Source: an uncultured Pelagibacteraceae bacterium (GTDB lineage Bacteria; Pseudomonadota; Alphaproteobacteria; Pelagibacterales; Pelagibacteraceae). Taken from it: a stretch of 64,000 bases of DNA. Below, piece by piece: positions 1-8,971 of the stretch. Position 1 is the first letter of the stretch, and the number at the start of each line of letters is the position of its first letter. Under the pieces are notes generated by a model. That model worked only from the letters and a program-made list of their open reading frames with translations, was not told the DNA's origin and did no database searches. Location: NCBI GenBank assembly GCA_902626645.1, contig CACOGC010000003.1, positions 1-64,000 on the forward strand, written 5' to 3'. A program made the position numbers and the translations under genes.

Positions 1-162
1 TTTATCTTTTGAAAAAAACTCTTTTGTATCAAAATTTGGAATTTTAATTTCTGATTTTATTGCAGGTGTATAAACATTTGTATTTTGTAAACCTTTGTAA
101 AAAACAAAGAAAATTATTGAGAATGTAAAAATTAAAAATATGGGAAAAATTTTAGTTTTCAT
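1..162 (-). CDS. ccmG: Cytochrome c biogenesis thioredoxin-like protein CcmG/DsbE (partial, N-terminus only)
   Basis: Only the first 54 residues are in the window; the gene runs off the left edge. Read on the minus strand it begins MKTKIFPIFLIF, with one N-terminal membrane anchor (about residues 5-22) followed by a periplasmic stretch containing IPNFDTKEF, typical of the start of the CcmG thioredoxin fold. The CXXC active site would lie beyond the edge. The start overlaps the end of ccmF by 11 bases, which implies translational coupling. Family role: membrane-anchored reductant of the apocytochrome c haem-binding cysteines. The call rests mainly on position in the ccm operon. Confidence 0.75.
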   Translation of the reverse strand, partial: MKTKIFPIFLIFTFSIIFFVFYKGLQNTNVYTPAIKSEIKIPNFDTKEFFSKDK

Positions 163-2029
163 ATTTTTTTCTAATTAAAGATAAACAGCCACTAAAGCAC
201 AAAAGAATTGTAGAAATCCAAATCCAAATCATGAATGGCTTTACTTGATAACGAATATTAAAATAATCTTGATTTTGGACATAATTCATTGTCATAAATT
301 TATCAGTGAATATATTAGTTTTGATATCTGCCTCACTAGTAACAATATTTGGTTGATTATATATTCTAAGTTCGGGTTGCATGACTTCAATTAATCCACT
401 TTGATCCTCAACAACAAACTTACCCTTAATTGCTTTAAAATTTTGTTTATTTTCTTGCTCAATACTTTCAAAACTAATCTTCAAATTTTGAGCTTGGTAA
501 GTTTCATTAATCTTTAAATTTGTAATAACCTCAGATGAGAAAATATTATTAAATAAAATACTTAGTATTAAAATGCTAAAACTAAAATGAGCGGTAATTT
601 GCGAAAGGTTTCTATATTTTTTATGAAAAAAATCTCTAAGAGTAATGAAGAATAAATAAAAAGCTGCTGTAATTAGAATAGTATTATATAGAAAATTTAT
701 ATCTAAATTCCTTATTATTAATACGGATAAAATTAAAGAAATAACAAAAAATAAAATTAAATAAATTTTGTCCTCAATATCTGATTTAATCCACTTTAAT
801 TTAGGACCTATTGCCATAGCTAACATAAATGGAATTAAAAATGGTAGTATCAATTTGTTAAAAAATGGTGGACCTACAGATATTTTTTGAGACGAAATTA
901 CTTCTAAAAATATTGGATAAATTGTGCCAATTAAAACAACAGACAAAAAATACATCATAAACCAATTATTAACTAGAATTGATGTTTCCTTACTTAATAA
1001 GTAGAAAGTTTTAGAACTGTTATTATCACTTTTATGAAAAATTAAAAAAATAAAAAAAGATAGAAATATCAAAATAAATAAAAATATTAAAATATACAAA
1101 CCTCTTTCTGGATCGTTGGCAAATGTATGAACAGAATTTAAAATACCTGATCGAACCAAAAAAGTACCACACATACTTAGGGTAAAGGTTGCAATCGATA
1201 ACACAACAACCCACGAGGTAAGGATAAGCTTTTTTTCTAAAACTAATACACAATGTAATAAGGTTGTTAATGCAAACCATGGCATTAAAGATACATTTTC
1301 AACTGGATCCCAAAACCAAAAACCTCCCCATCCTAACTCATAGTAAGCCCAAATAGATCCAAGTAAAATTCCTAAAGTTAAAAAAATCCAAGAAACTAAA
1401 ACCCACTTTTTAATATGTGAAGCCCACATTTTTGTAATATTGTTGGAGCAAACTGCTGCTAGTGCTGAGGAAAAAATTATGGAAGTTCCAACATAGCCTA
1501 AATATAAAATCGGCGGGTGAATTGCTAATGCAGGGTCTTGCAATATAGGATTTAAACCTAATCCCTCTTTTGGAACTGGAAAAACATGATTAAAAGGATT
1601 GGAGGTTTGTATTAGAAAAATAAAAAAACCAACTATTATTATCTGCTGAAATAATAAAGTTAAAATTTTATATTGTTTTGGTTGATCTTTTGACCTCAGT
1701 AAAAAGACAAATATAAATAACGTTAAAACTAACAACCATAATAATAGACTACCCTCATGATTGCCCCAAGTACCAGATATTTTATAAAAAAGGGGCTTAG
1801 TTGTATGGGAGTGATTAAAAACTGTCTCATTACTAAAATCTGAGTTAACAAAAGATAAAATTAAGCCTGAGAAGCTTATTATCACAAATAAAAGCTGTAA
1901 GAATACTAACGGTATTACTTTAATATCTAAATTCTGAGTATCATTAAAATTTTTAATCGAAAAAAATATAACTAAAATTGAAACACCGACACCAAAAATT
2001 AAAGAATAATATCCAATTAAACTCGACAA
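152..2029 (-). CDS. ccmF: Haem lyase subunit CcmF (cytochrome c maturation)
   Basis: A 625-residue polytopic inner-membrane protein, near the usual family length. It carries the tryptophan-rich haem-handling motif WGGFWFWDPVEN at residues 234-245 and the histidines expected to ligate haem at about H171 (HPPILYLG), H259, H301 and H481. HEGSLLLW at 91-98 is also typical. CcmF joins haem delivered by CcmE to the CXXCH motif of apocytochrome c in the periplasm. It follows ccmE by one base and overlaps ccmG. Identification is secure. Confidence 0.97.
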   Translation of the reverse strand: MSSLIGYYSLIFGVGVSILVIFFSIKNFNDTQNLDIKVIPLVFLQLLFVIISFSGLILSFVNSDFSNETVFNHSHTTKPLFYKISGTWGNHEGSLLLWLLVLTLFIFVFLLRSKDQPKQYKILTLLFQQIIIVGFFIFLIQTSNPFNHVFPVPKEGLGLNPILQDPALAIHPPILYLGYVGTSIIFSSALAAVCSNNITKMWASHIKKWVLVSWIFLTLGILLGSIWAYYELGWGGFWFWDPVENVSLMPWFALTTLLHCVLVLEKKLILTSWVVVLSIATFTLSMCGTFLVRSGILNSVHTFANDPERGLYILIFLFILIFLSFFIFLIFHKSDNNSSKTFYLLSKETSILVNNWFMMYFLSVVLIGTIYPIFLEVISSQKISVGPPFFNKLILPFLIPFMLAMAIGPKLKWIKSDIEDKIYLILFFVISLILSVLIIRNLDINFLYNTILITAAFYLFFITLRDFFHKKYRNLSQITAHFSFSILILSILFNNIFSSEVITNLKINETYQAQNLKISFESIEQENKQNFKAIKGKFVVEDQSGLIEVMQPELRIYNQPNIVTSEADIKTNIFTDKFMTMNYVQNQDYFNIRYQVKPFMIWIWISTILLCFSGCLSLIRKKYEN

Positions 2030-2030
2030 T

Positions 2031-2450
2031 TTATTTCTCCTCTAAAGCAGCCTTTACTTCAGGAGGCATATAATTTTCATCATGTTTCGCTAAGATTTTC
2101 GTTGCTGAAAAAAAATTTTCATCTTTTAAAAATCCTTCAGCAACAACACCCTTACCTTCTTCAAAAAGGTTGGGTATTAATCCTGAGTAAACAACATTAA
2201 TTTCACTCTTAAAGTCTGTAATAACAAAACTTAATTCTTTATTTACAATAGAAATTGAGTCAGTTTTTACCATTCCTCCAATTCTGATCTTTTTCTGCTG
2301 CATTTCAGATAAAGTTTTTATCTCAGATGGAGATTTAAAATATACAACATTTTCTTCTAATGATTTTAGAATAAGGAATATCGTTAAACTTAATGTAACA
2401 GCGATTAAGAATATAAAAAAAAATCTTAGTTTAACTTTACGACCATACAT
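2031..2450 (-). CDS. ccmE: Periplasmic haem chaperone CcmE
   Basis: A 139-residue protein with a short cytoplasmic N-terminus, one membrane anchor (about residues 10-28) and a periplasmic OB-fold domain. The C-terminal part has the motif [11 protein letters not shown]123 is the expected covalent haem attachment site and Y127 the axial ligand, as in known HXXXY-type CcmE proteins. It accepts haem from the CcmABCD complex and hands it to CcmF. It lies ten bases after ccmD and one base before ccmF. Confidence 0.96.
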   Translation of the reverse strand: MYGRKVKLRFFFIFLIAVTLSLTIFLILKSLEENVVYFKSPSEIKTLSEMQQKKIRIGGMVKTDSISIVNKELSFVITDFKSEINVVYSGLIPNLFEEGKGVVAEGFLKDENFFSATKILAKHDENYMPPEVKAALEEK

Positions 2451-2460
2451 GGTTTAAAAG

Positions 2461-2688
2461 TTAAATAGTTGAAGTGTTGGATAGAATCTCTCTATTAATT
2501 CTTTGTAGTCTAGCAGAGGCAGCTCTTTCAGAGTTTAGGTTTCCAAATTTAACAATAAACTTATTTTTTTCTCTTTCATATTGATTTTTGATTACCAGAT
2601 ACAATGATACAAAGCTTAAAAAAGTAAAAGCAAATGAACCCCAAACATAAATTCCATATCCGTTCATATCAAAAATTTCAGTAATCAT
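2461..2688 (-). CDS. ccmD: Haem exporter protein CcmD
   Basis: A small protein of 75 residues with one membrane helix (about residues 13-33) and a basic region right after it (NQYEREKNKF), the usual CcmD pattern. The leading MNGYGIYVWGSF segment is a good family match. CcmD is needed to release haem-loaded CcmE from CcmABC. It overlaps ccmC by four bases. It is slightly longer than many CcmD proteins because of a polar C-terminal tail. Confidence 0.88.
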   Translation of the reverse strand: MITEIFDMNGYGIYVWGSFAFTFLSFVSLYLVIKNQYEREKNKFIVKFGNLNSERAASARLQRINREILSNTSTI

Positions 2689-3392
2689 AATCTGTCTAAA
2701 CCCTTATTTTTAATTTTTATCAGTTCTGTATTATATTTCATTAAAAAAATTAGCAATGAGAATAGGGCAAATGCCGCAGTCATAATAAGCAAAGGGACGA
2801 GCATCGAAGAATGAATAGTAGATTTTGATAATATATTAATTGATGCAGGCTGATGAAGTGTGTTCCACCAATCTACAGAATATTTAATTATAGGAACATT
2901 TATTATTCCCAAAATTGTAATAACTGAAGTTACCTTAAAAACTTGTTCTTTATCTTCGTAAATTCTCCAAGCAATTAAATACATCAAATAAAATAATGCC
3001 AATATTAACATAGATGTAATTCTGGCATCCCACGCCCACCATGTTCCCCACGTGGGCTTTCCCCAAATAGAACCTGTTACAAGTGCAATTACATTAAAAA
3101 CAAATCCTGACGGAGCCAAACTTTTTGAAATTAAAAAGAAATTTTTAATCTTTAATATATAACCAACGATAGAAAGAATAGTAATAGTAGAAAAAATACC
3201 TAGTGAGATCCATGCAGCGGGAACATGAACATACATTATTCTTACAGAGTGACTTTGTTTATAATCTTCTGGTGAGAGAATTAGAGCTTCAGTCAAACCT
3301 ATAGAGACTACCAAAATGAATAATAATAAAACGTATTTTGGTGCTTTAGAAGTTATAGAAAAAATTCTATTAGGTTCTAGTAATTGAAACAT
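2685..3392 (-). CDS. ccmC: Haem exporter protein CcmC
   Basis: A 235-residue protein with six predicted membrane helices. The WWD motif reads WGTWWAWD at residues 115-122, and the two flanking periplasmic histidines expected to bind haem are H56 (MYVHVPAAW) and H180 (TLHQPAS). CcmC loads haem onto CcmE. It is the first gene of this ccm operon. No ccmA or ccmB precedes it, so the ABC-transporter half must be encoded outside the window. The promoter should lie in the 179-base gap upstream, which also holds a hairpin. Confidence 0.96.
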   Translation of the reverse strand: MFQLLEPNRIFSITSKAPKYVLLLFILVVSIGLTEALILSPEDYKQSHSVRIMYVHVPAAWISLGIFSTITILSIVGYILKIKNFFLISKSLAPSGFVFNVIALVTGSIWGKPTWGTWWAWDARITSMLILALFYLMYLIAWRIYEDKEQVFKVTSVITILGIINVPIIKYSVDWWNTLHQPASINILSKSTIHSSMLVPLLIMTAAFALFSLLIFLMKYNTELIKIKNKGLDRL

Positions 3393-3424
3393 AAAATTTT
3401 ATTTTTAAAATTAATAATAGAGTT

Positions 3425-3550
3425 ATTTAGTACGAAATAATTATCTGATCAAGAATGTAGAGGGAGATAATAACGAAGGGTAAAATTTAACACTCTTGAT
3501 CAGAATTAATTAAATTTAACAATGCCCTGTGACAAAGATTTGAGCTAAAT
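3425..3550 (-). other. Nested inverted repeat, candidate structured RNA or long-stem regulatory element
   Basis: In the gap between hspQ and ccmC two 14-base arms (3445-3458 and 3490-3503) are complementary at 13 of 14 positions. The single mismatch becomes a G-U pair only if the minus strand is transcribed. A six-base outer stem (3425-3430 with 3545-3550) encloses it. No U-tract follows the inner stem on the minus strand, so a simple terminator is unlikely. It lies downstream of hspQ and upstream of ccmC. I cannot assign it to a known RNA family. Confidence 0.5.
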
Positions 3551-3571
3551 GTGTTTAAAAAGTGAATTTAC

Positions 3572-3892
3572 TTAATTTGACGGCTTAAAATAGCTTGAAC
3601 CTTTTTTACCAGAGAAAATTTCCTCAATTAATGGATGCTTGATTGGCTCATCAGAGTCATCGGTCAATAAATTTTGCTCTGACACGTAGGCTTCATAAGT
3701 TATTTCATCATTTTCAGCTAACAGATGATAGAATGGTTGATCTTTTCTTGGTCTAACATTCTTAGGAATAGATTGATACCATTCTTCAGAATTATTAAAC
3801 TCAAAATCTACATCATAAATTACACCTCTAAACTCAAAGTGTTTGTGTTTTACAATATCGCCTATTGAGAATTTAGCTTTTTGAATTGCCAT
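3572..3892 (-). CDS. hspQ: Heat shock protein HspQ / YccV-like hemimethylated-DNA-binding domain protein
   Basis: A 106-residue protein consisting almost entirely of the YccV-like domain. Features are KFSIGDIVKHKHFEFRGVIYDVD at the N-terminus and the PKNVRPRKDQPFYHLLAEND core. In enterobacteria HspQ is a heat-shock protein that modulates Lon specificity and DnaA stability. Here an RpoH-like promoter lies just upstream (3903-3928), which agrees with a heat-shock role. It is on the same strand as the ccm operon but separated from it by a hairpin-containing gap. Confidence 0.92.
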   Translation of the reverse strand: MAIQKAKFSIGDIVKHKHFEFRGVIYDVDFEFNNSEEWYQSIPKNVRPRKDQPFYHLLAENDEITYEAYVSEQNLLTDDSDEPIKHPLIEEIFSGKKGSSYFKPSN

Positions 3893-3900
3893 TTAGATTA

Positions 3901-3928
3901 GTATGGGTATTTAAAAATAAAAATCAAT
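3901..3928 (-). promoter_or_regulatory. Candidate RpoH (heat-shock sigma) promoter of hspQ
   Basis: On the minus strand the -35-like ATTGATT (3928-3922) is followed by 13 bases and then ACCCAT (3908-3903). The published sigma-32 consensus is CTTGAAA, 13-15 bases, CCCCATNT. The match is partial in the -35 but strong in the -10. The predicted start of transcription falls only a few bases before the hspQ ATG. The same 13-base spacing is seen before hslV in this window. Confidence 0.4.
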
Positions 3929-3980
3929 AAGAAAAATTTATAGTTTTTGTGAAAATATTATTTATGTTAATATTCTTCTG

Positions 3981-4535
3981 GTGAATAAATCTTTTTTAAA
4001 GTTTCTTACTGATTTTGGACCTCTGGTAATTTTTTTTTACTACTATTACGATAGTGGAAAAGATTTAAGAGTAGCCATTCCACCATTTATAATTGCGACA
4101 ATTATAGCATTAGCGATTGTTTGGTTTTTAGAAAAAAAAATACCCAAAGTTCCTCTGTTAAGCGGAATATTAATTACTTTTTTTGGTGGCCTTACAATTT
4201 ATTTTGATAATCCAGTTTTTATTTACATCAAACCAACAATCATTAATATTTTATTTGGTCTAGCTTTAATATTTGGTAGATATTTTACTAATGAACCTGT
4301 GTTAAAAAAATTAATGGGAAAATCAATACCACTTACAAACGAAGGTTGGGAATTGTTAAGTAAAAGATGGATATACTTTTTCTTTGGACTTGCTATTTTA
4401 AATGAATTGGTTTGGAGAACACAGTCTGAGGAATTTTGGGTCAACTTTAAAGTTTGGGGTTTACTTCCAATAACTTTCATTTTTACAGCTTTTCAAATTG
4501 GTTTAATCAATAAATATAAAACTCATGAAGAATAA
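3981..4535 (+). CDS. yciB: Inner membrane-spanning protein YciB / septation protein A (IspZ)
   Basis: A 184-residue protein with about six membrane helices. The N-terminal FLTDFGPLVIFFYYY and the central FGRYFTNEPVLKK with LSKRWIYFFFGLAILNELVWR are diagnostic of YciB/IspZ. The start is GTG, with no ATG nearby that keeps the conserved N-terminus. Family role: a cell-envelope/septation-related inner-membrane protein that is poorly defined biochemically. It overlaps the following DUF2794 gene by 11 bases. Confidence 0.93.
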   Translation: MNKSFLKFLTDFGPLVIFFYYYYDSGKDLRVAIPPFIIATIIALAIVWFLEKKIPKVPLLSGILITFFGGLTIYFDNPVFIYIKPTIINILFGLALIFGRYFTNEPVLKKLMGKSIPLTNEGWELLSKRWIYFFFGLAILNELVWRTQSEEFWVNFKVWGLLPITFIFTAFQIGLINKYKTHEE

Positions 4536-4866
4536 CTTAAGACTGGTTGTCAATAATCTTGATAAAAAAAAATTTAATGAAAATCATTTTTTTGAAAAAA
4601 GTGAGCTTAAAATAATATTAGATTTATATGCAAAAATGGTTTCTGAGGGTTCTTGGAAAGATTACGGACTTAACATTTCAAGCAAACAGGTAGGATTTAG
4701 TGTTTTTAAAAATGCAGCTGAAAATGCTATTTATAAAATTTGCAAAAACTTTAAGCCAAAAAATAAAAATTTAAAATATTTAATTACTGATACTAATGGT
4801 AAAATACTAAAGAATTCCTCAGAACTTAATTCGTTGTTAAAAAATACTAATTGGAAAAAACTTTAA
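4525..4866 (+). CDS. DUF2794 family protein
   Basis: A 113-residue soluble protein. The pattern ELKIILDLYAKMVSEGSWKDYGL followed by VGFSVFKNAAENAIYKICK matches the alphaproteobacterial DUF2794 family, whose function is unknown. No signal peptide or membrane segment is visible. Its start lies inside the end of yciB, so the two are probably translated together. It ends seven bases before the convergent BI-1 gene. Confidence 0.8.
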   Translation: MKNNLRLVVNNLDKKKFNENHFFEKSELKIILDLYAKMVSEGSWKDYGLNISSKQVGFSVFKNAAENAIYKICKNFKPKNKNLKYLITDTNGKILKNSSELNSLLKNTNWKKL

Positions 4867-4873
4867 AGTAAAA

Positions 4874-5638
4874 TTATCTTCTTTGACCGAAAAGTCTTAA
4901 GAGCATAATAAATAAGTTAATGAAATCTAAGTAAAGAGTTAGAGCACCCATCACCGCTTTTTTACCCATTAACTCACCAGTATCACTAGCAGAGTACATA
5001 TTTTTTATTTTTTGAGTATCATAAGCAGTAAGACCAACAAAAATTAAAACTCCTAAAATTGAAATCACGAAATACATCATTGAAGATTTTAGAAAAATAT
5101 TAACTAATGATGCAATAATAATTCCTATTAATCCCATCATCAAAAATGATCCAAACTTAGTTAAATCTCTTTTTGTTGTATAACCATAAATGCTCATAGC
5201 ACCAAAAGTTGCGGAACAAATAAAAAATACTCTTGTTACACTTAAACCTGTGTAAACTAATAAAATTGAAGAAAGTGATAAACCCATTAAAGCAGCAAAA
5301 ATCCAAAAAGTTGTCTGAGCTTTTGATGCACTCATTTTGTTTATCCCAAAACTCATATAAAACACGACACCCAAAGGAGCTAACATTACAATCCACTTAA
5401 GTCCTGATAAATAAATGGCATTTCCAACTTCAGTTAAAGCCACAATAGAACCACTTGCATCAGTAACAACTGACATCTTAAATGTTATTAATGCTATAAT
5501 TCCTGTAAGTAATATTCCAGTTGCCATGTAGTTATAAACTTTTAACATGTAGGCTCTTAAGCCCTCATCAGTAACCGCAGTTGTTTCACGTGCTGCTGAT
5601 CTCGCTCTTGCTAGAATACCTTTTTTGTCTGTTGCCAT
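4874..5638 (-). CDS. Bax inhibitor-1/YccA family membrane protein
   Basis: A 254-residue protein with seven predicted membrane helices after a short polar N-terminus. The C-terminal motif GLTAYDTQKIK, with acidic residues near the last helix, and the ending GALTLYLDFINLFIMLLRLFG are hallmarks of the BI-1/YbhL/YccA family. Family members are inner-membrane proteins linked to calcium/proton leak or to FtsH substrate handling. It is transcribed alone, convergent with the DUF2794 gene. Confidence 0.93.
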   Translation of the reverse strand: MATDKKGILARARSAARETTAVTDEGLRAYMLKVYNYMATGILLTGIIALITFKMSVVTDASGSIVALTEVGNAIYLSGLKWIVMLAPLGVVFYMSFGINKMSASKAQTTFWIFAALMGLSLSSILLVYTGLSVTRVFFICSATFGAMSIYGYTTKRDLTKFGSFLMMGLIGIIIASLVNIFLKSSMMYFVISILGVLIFVGLTAYDTQKIKNMYSASDTGELMGKKAVMGALTLYLDFINLFIMLLRLFGQRR

Positions 5639-5717
5639 GATTTTATAGATATATAGTCTTTTACTAAATATTCAAGATACCTTAAAAGATTAATAAAAAT
5701 TATACTTTAAAATCACT

Positions 5718-6758
5718 ATGAATTATAAAAAATTAGGCAATACGGATCTTGATGTGAGTACAATTTGTCTCGGTACTATGACCTGGGGCGAACAAAATAC
5801 CCAAGAAGAAGGGTTTCAGCAAATGGATTATGCTTTAGATCATGGTGTAAACTTTTGGGACACTGCAGAAATCTATTCAATTCCCATGAGAGAAGAAACA
5901 TATGGGGAAACAGAGAGAATAATCGGTAACTGGTTTCAAAAAACTAAAAAAAGAGACAAAGTTATTATAGCAACAAAAGTGTGTGGTAATACTTCAAACA
6001 AATATATTAGGGGTGGTGGTTATAATTTCGGGAAAAAAAAAATTTCTGAAGCTTTAGAGGAAAGTCTCAAAAGATTGAAAACAGACTATATCGATCTCTA
6101 TCAACTTCATTGGCCAGAGAGAAATACAAATTTTTTTGGAAAACATGGTTATGAACATGACGAAAACGATAAAGATTGGACACCATTTGAAGAAATACTT
6201 GAAAGTCTAAAAAAATTTATTGAACAAGGTAAAATTAGATACATTGGTCTATCTAATGAAACTGCATGGGGTTTGTCAAAATTCCTTGAAATATCAAAAT
6301 TAAAAGATTTACCAAAAATGATGTCGGTGCAAAATCCATACAATTTACTTAATAGAACTTATGAAGTTGGACTTGCAGAAATTTCTGTTAGGGAGAAAAG
6401 TGGCTTGTTAGCTTACTCGCCATTAGCATTCGGATACTTAACAGGAAAATATAGAAATAATAATTTACCAGAAAAATCAAGAATGAAACTATTTAAAGAT
6501 TTCACAAGATATAAAAATGAAAATGGTCAAAAAGCTATAGAAGAGTATTACAAGTTATCGCAAAAATTCAATATTGATTTTACTCAAATGTCATTAAAGT
6601 TTTGTGAAATTCAGCCATTTATGACAAGTGTGATAATAGGTGCAACGACAATCGAACAGTTGAAAACAAACATAGAAAGTGTAAATGTAAGTTTAACAAG
6701 CGAAATTTTAAATGAGATTAATAAAATTCAAAAAATGTTCCCAAACCCATGTCCATGA
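5718..6758 (+). CDS. Aldo/keto reductase (Tas-like)
   Basis: A 346-residue TIM-barrel oxidoreductase. The AKR catalytic tetrad is visible: D48, Y53 (DTAEIY), K87 (ATKVCG) and H131 (LYQLHWPE). The MREETYGETERIIGNW segment is typical of the Tas group of NADP(H)-dependent AKRs. The physiological substrate cannot be read from the sequence. The stop overlaps the start of the following IalB-like gene by ten bases. Confidence 0.93.
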   Translation: MNYKKLGNTDLDVSTICLGTMTWGEQNTQEEGFQQMDYALDHGVNFWDTAEIYSIPMREETYGETERIIGNWFQKTKKRDKVIIATKVCGNTSNKYIRGGGYNFGKKKISEALEESLKRLKTDYIDLYQLHWPERNTNFFGKHGYEHDENDKDWTPFEEILESLKKFIEQGKIRYIGLSNETAWGLSKFLEISKLKDLPKMMSVQNPYNLLNRTYEVGLAEISVREKSGLLAYSPLAFGYLTGKYRNNNLPEKSRMKLFKDFTRYKNENGQKAIEEYYKLSQKFNIDFTQMSLKFCEIQPFMTSVIIGATTIEQLKTNIESVNVSLTSEILNEINKIQKMFPNPCP

Positions 6759-7261
6759 TTAAAAAAATTTTATTTATATTTATACTTTCTACTTTTTTAT
6801 TCACATCAAAATCTTTAGGAGAAGATCTAAAAAAAATTGGTAAATATAAAGACTGGGAAACAATGGTTTTAGCGGAAGCATCTGGTAAAGTATGTTTTGC
6901 TCAGTCTTCTCCAATTCTGCAATCTCCTAAAACAAATAAAAGAGATGCTAGATTATTTGTTACATTTAGACCTGGTGAAAAAATTGCGAATGAAATCAGT
7001 ACTACTGCTGGTTACGAATTTAATAAAAATAATACTGTATTAGCAACCTCTGGAAATAACAAATTTAAATTTGATATTAAGCAACAAGGTTTTGCATGGA
7101 TGACTAGTAATAAAAAAGAAAAGATTATGGTCAAGATTATGAAAAAAGGTTCAAGAATAATGGTAACTGGATACAATGAAAAAGGCTCTCAAACAATCGA
7201 CCATTACTCATTATTGGGATTCACTAAAGCATATAACACTGCAAAAAAAGCTTGTAGCTAG
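6749..7261 (+). CDS. Invasion-associated locus B (IalB) family periplasmic protein
   Basis: A 170-residue protein with a cleavable signal peptide (MIKKILFIFILSTFLFTSKSLG). The mature part has DWETMVLAEASGKVCFAQSSP near its start, C-terminal cysteines and the FTKAYNTAKKACS ending seen in alphaproteobacterial IalB-like proteins. In a free-living SAR11 cell this implies a general envelope function, not virulence. Two possible ATGs (6749 and 6755) differ by two residues. Confidence 0.82.
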   Translation: MSMIKKILFIFILSTFLFTSKSLGEDLKKIGKYKDWETMVLAEASGKVCFAQSSPILQSPKTNKRDARLFVTFRPGEKIANEISTTAGYEFNKNNTVLATSGNNKFKFDIKQQGFAWMTSNKKEKIMVKIMKKGSRIMVTGYNEKGSQTIDHYSLLGFTKAYNTAKKACS

Positions 7262-7264
7262 TTA

Positions 7265-8452
7265 ATGAAATCAAAAAAAAGAATTGTATTAGCTTACTCA
7301 GGCGGTTTAGACACATCTATTATTCTTAAATGGCTTCAAGAAAATTATGATGCAGAAGTAATTTGTTACACCGCAGATATCGGACAAGAAATAAATAGAA
7401 AAAAAATTCTTTCAAATGCAAGAAAATTTGGTGTCACAAAAATAATTATTAATGATTTAAAAAATGTTTTTGTAAAGGACTATGTATTTCCTATGATCCG
7501 TGGTCATGCAATTTATGAGGGTGTTTATCTATTAGGAACCTCAATCGCCAGACCTCTGATAGCAAAGGATCAAATAAAGGTTGCAAAAAAATTCAAAGCA
7601 TATGCAGTATCTCATGGGGCTACTGGAAAAGGAAACGACCAAATAAGATTTGAGCTTGGTTATCATTATTTTGGTCCCAAAATAAAAATTATTGCACCAT
7701 GGAGAATATGGAATCTAAAATCTCGATCAGACTTAATTAATTATGCAAAGAAACGCAAAATTCCTATCCCAAAAGATAAAAAAGGTGCATCTCCTTTTTC
7801 AGTAGATGATAATTTATTTCATACATCAACTGAAGGTAAGTTATTAGAAAATCCAAAAAATTCTGCACCAGAATTTATTTTTCAAAGAACTATTTCTCCA
7901 GAAAAAGCTCCTACCAAAGCAACTCATGTAACAATTAATTTTAAAAATGGTGACCCCATTGGTCTTAATGGAAAAAAAATTGGACCAGCAAAATTATTAT
8001 TAAAACTTAATCAATTGGCAGGAAAAAATGGAATAGGAAGAGTTGATCTTGTTGAAAATAGATTTTTAGGCATCAAGTCTAGAGGAGTTTATGAAACTCC
8101 AGGAGGTACATTGTTAATCCATGCACATAGAGCAATTGAATCAGTTACGCTTGATAAAGAAACAATGCACAAAAAAGATGCAATAATGTCAAAGTACGCA
8201 GAATTGATCTATAATGGATATTGGTTTTCAAAAGAAAGGTTTAAACTTCAAAAAATTGTGGATTTGAAAAAAAACAAAATAAATGGATCTGTTAAACTAA
8301 AACTTTATAAGGGAAATGTTACAATTCAATCAAGGATAACAAAAAGCAATGCTTACTCAATGAAAAAAGTTTCGTTTGAGGAAAATAAATCATTTATTAA
8401 ATCAAATGTTGAGAAATTTATAAATTTTCATAAAAAAAAGTTAAGAAACTAG
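7265..8452 (+). CDS. argG: Argininosuccinate synthase
   Basis: A 395-residue enzyme of arginine biosynthesis that joins citrulline and aspartate using ATP. The N-terminal PP-loop AYSGGLDTS at residues 10-18, the HGATGKGNDQIRFE motif in the middle and SPFSVDDNLFHTSTEG are all present, as is the terminal segment. Length is typical. The gene starts three bases after the IalB-like gene and is followed by a 60-base gap. Confidence 0.98.
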   Translation: MKSKKRIVLAYSGGLDTSIILKWLQENYDAEVICYTADIGQEINRKKILSNARKFGVTKIIINDLKNVFVKDYVFPMIRGHAIYEGVYLLGTSIARPLIAKDQIKVAKKFKAYAVSHGATGKGNDQIRFELGYHYFGPKIKIIAPWRIWNLKSRSDLINYAKKRKIPIPKDKKGASPFSVDDNLFHTSTEGKLLENPKNSAPEFIFQRTISPEKAPTKATHVTINFKNGDPIGLNGKKIGPAKLLLKLNQLAGKNGIGRVDLVENRFLGIKSRGVYETPGGTLLIHAHRAIESVTLDKETMHKKDAIMSKYAELIYNGYWFSKERFKLQKIVDLKKNKINGSVKLKLYKGNVTIQSRITKSNAYSMKKVSFEENKSFIKSNVEKFINFHKKKLRN

Positions 8453-8512
8453 CTAATTATTTGGTGACAAATTGGGGATTGTTTATTTTTGAAAAAAACT
8501 TAATTTAAATTT

Positions 8513-8971
8513 ATGGAATCGTTTAAAAATTGGATGAAAGATACAGCAAACATTTTGTTCGATGATAGCAAAAATGATCTTAGATCATTACCTAAAACTG
8601 TAAGATTGCAAATTTTATTGGTGTTAAGTTTTATTTGGACTACTGTTTTTAGTTTATACGTATTCTCATATACGACTTTTGTATTTGGGTGGACTGGACT
8701 TTTTTTAGCTCACATTGGATTAATATTTGCGGTATATTTGACATTTAAACATTTTCATAGAGCTGAGGAAAATTCTGCCAGCGTTTTTAAAACAAAAAAT
8801 TTTGACCCCTTTAAAATAATGGTGCTCGTTTTTGTAATTGTTTTTATATTCGTGTTTTCAAAAGGAATTGAAGTGTTGACAAGTCCAAATCCATATTCTT
8901 ATTCAATTCCGTATGATGGTTCCTCAAAATCAGTATTTGAAAAATGGTTACCATTTAGTAAAGATAAGTAA
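8513..8971 (+). CDS. Uncharacterised membrane protein, three helices
   Basis: A 152-residue protein that I do not recognise. It has a polar N-terminal 30 residues, then three predicted membrane helices (about 31-55, 57-78 and 100-121) and a C-terminal tail of some 30 residues rich in Ser and Pro. Its stop overlaps the start of the PsiE-like gene by one base, so the two small membrane proteins probably work or are at least expressed together. Confidence 0.75.
   Translation: MESFKNWMKDTANILFDDSKNDLRSLPKTVRLQILLVLSFIWTTVFSLYVFSYTTFVFGWTGLFLAHIGLIFAVYLTFKHFHRAEENSASVFKTKNFDPFKIMVLVFVIVFIFVFSKGIEVLTSPNPYSYSIPYDGSSKSVFEKWLPFSKDK

Noticed and set aside
1032..1280. 82-residue minus-strand frame inside ccmF
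   Set aside because: Out-of-frame shadow of a conserved gene.
3425..3550. 6S RNA assignment for the nested hairpin
   Set aside because: The size and stem-bulge-stem layout are suggestive, but I cannot see conserved 6S bases and the strand is uncertain.
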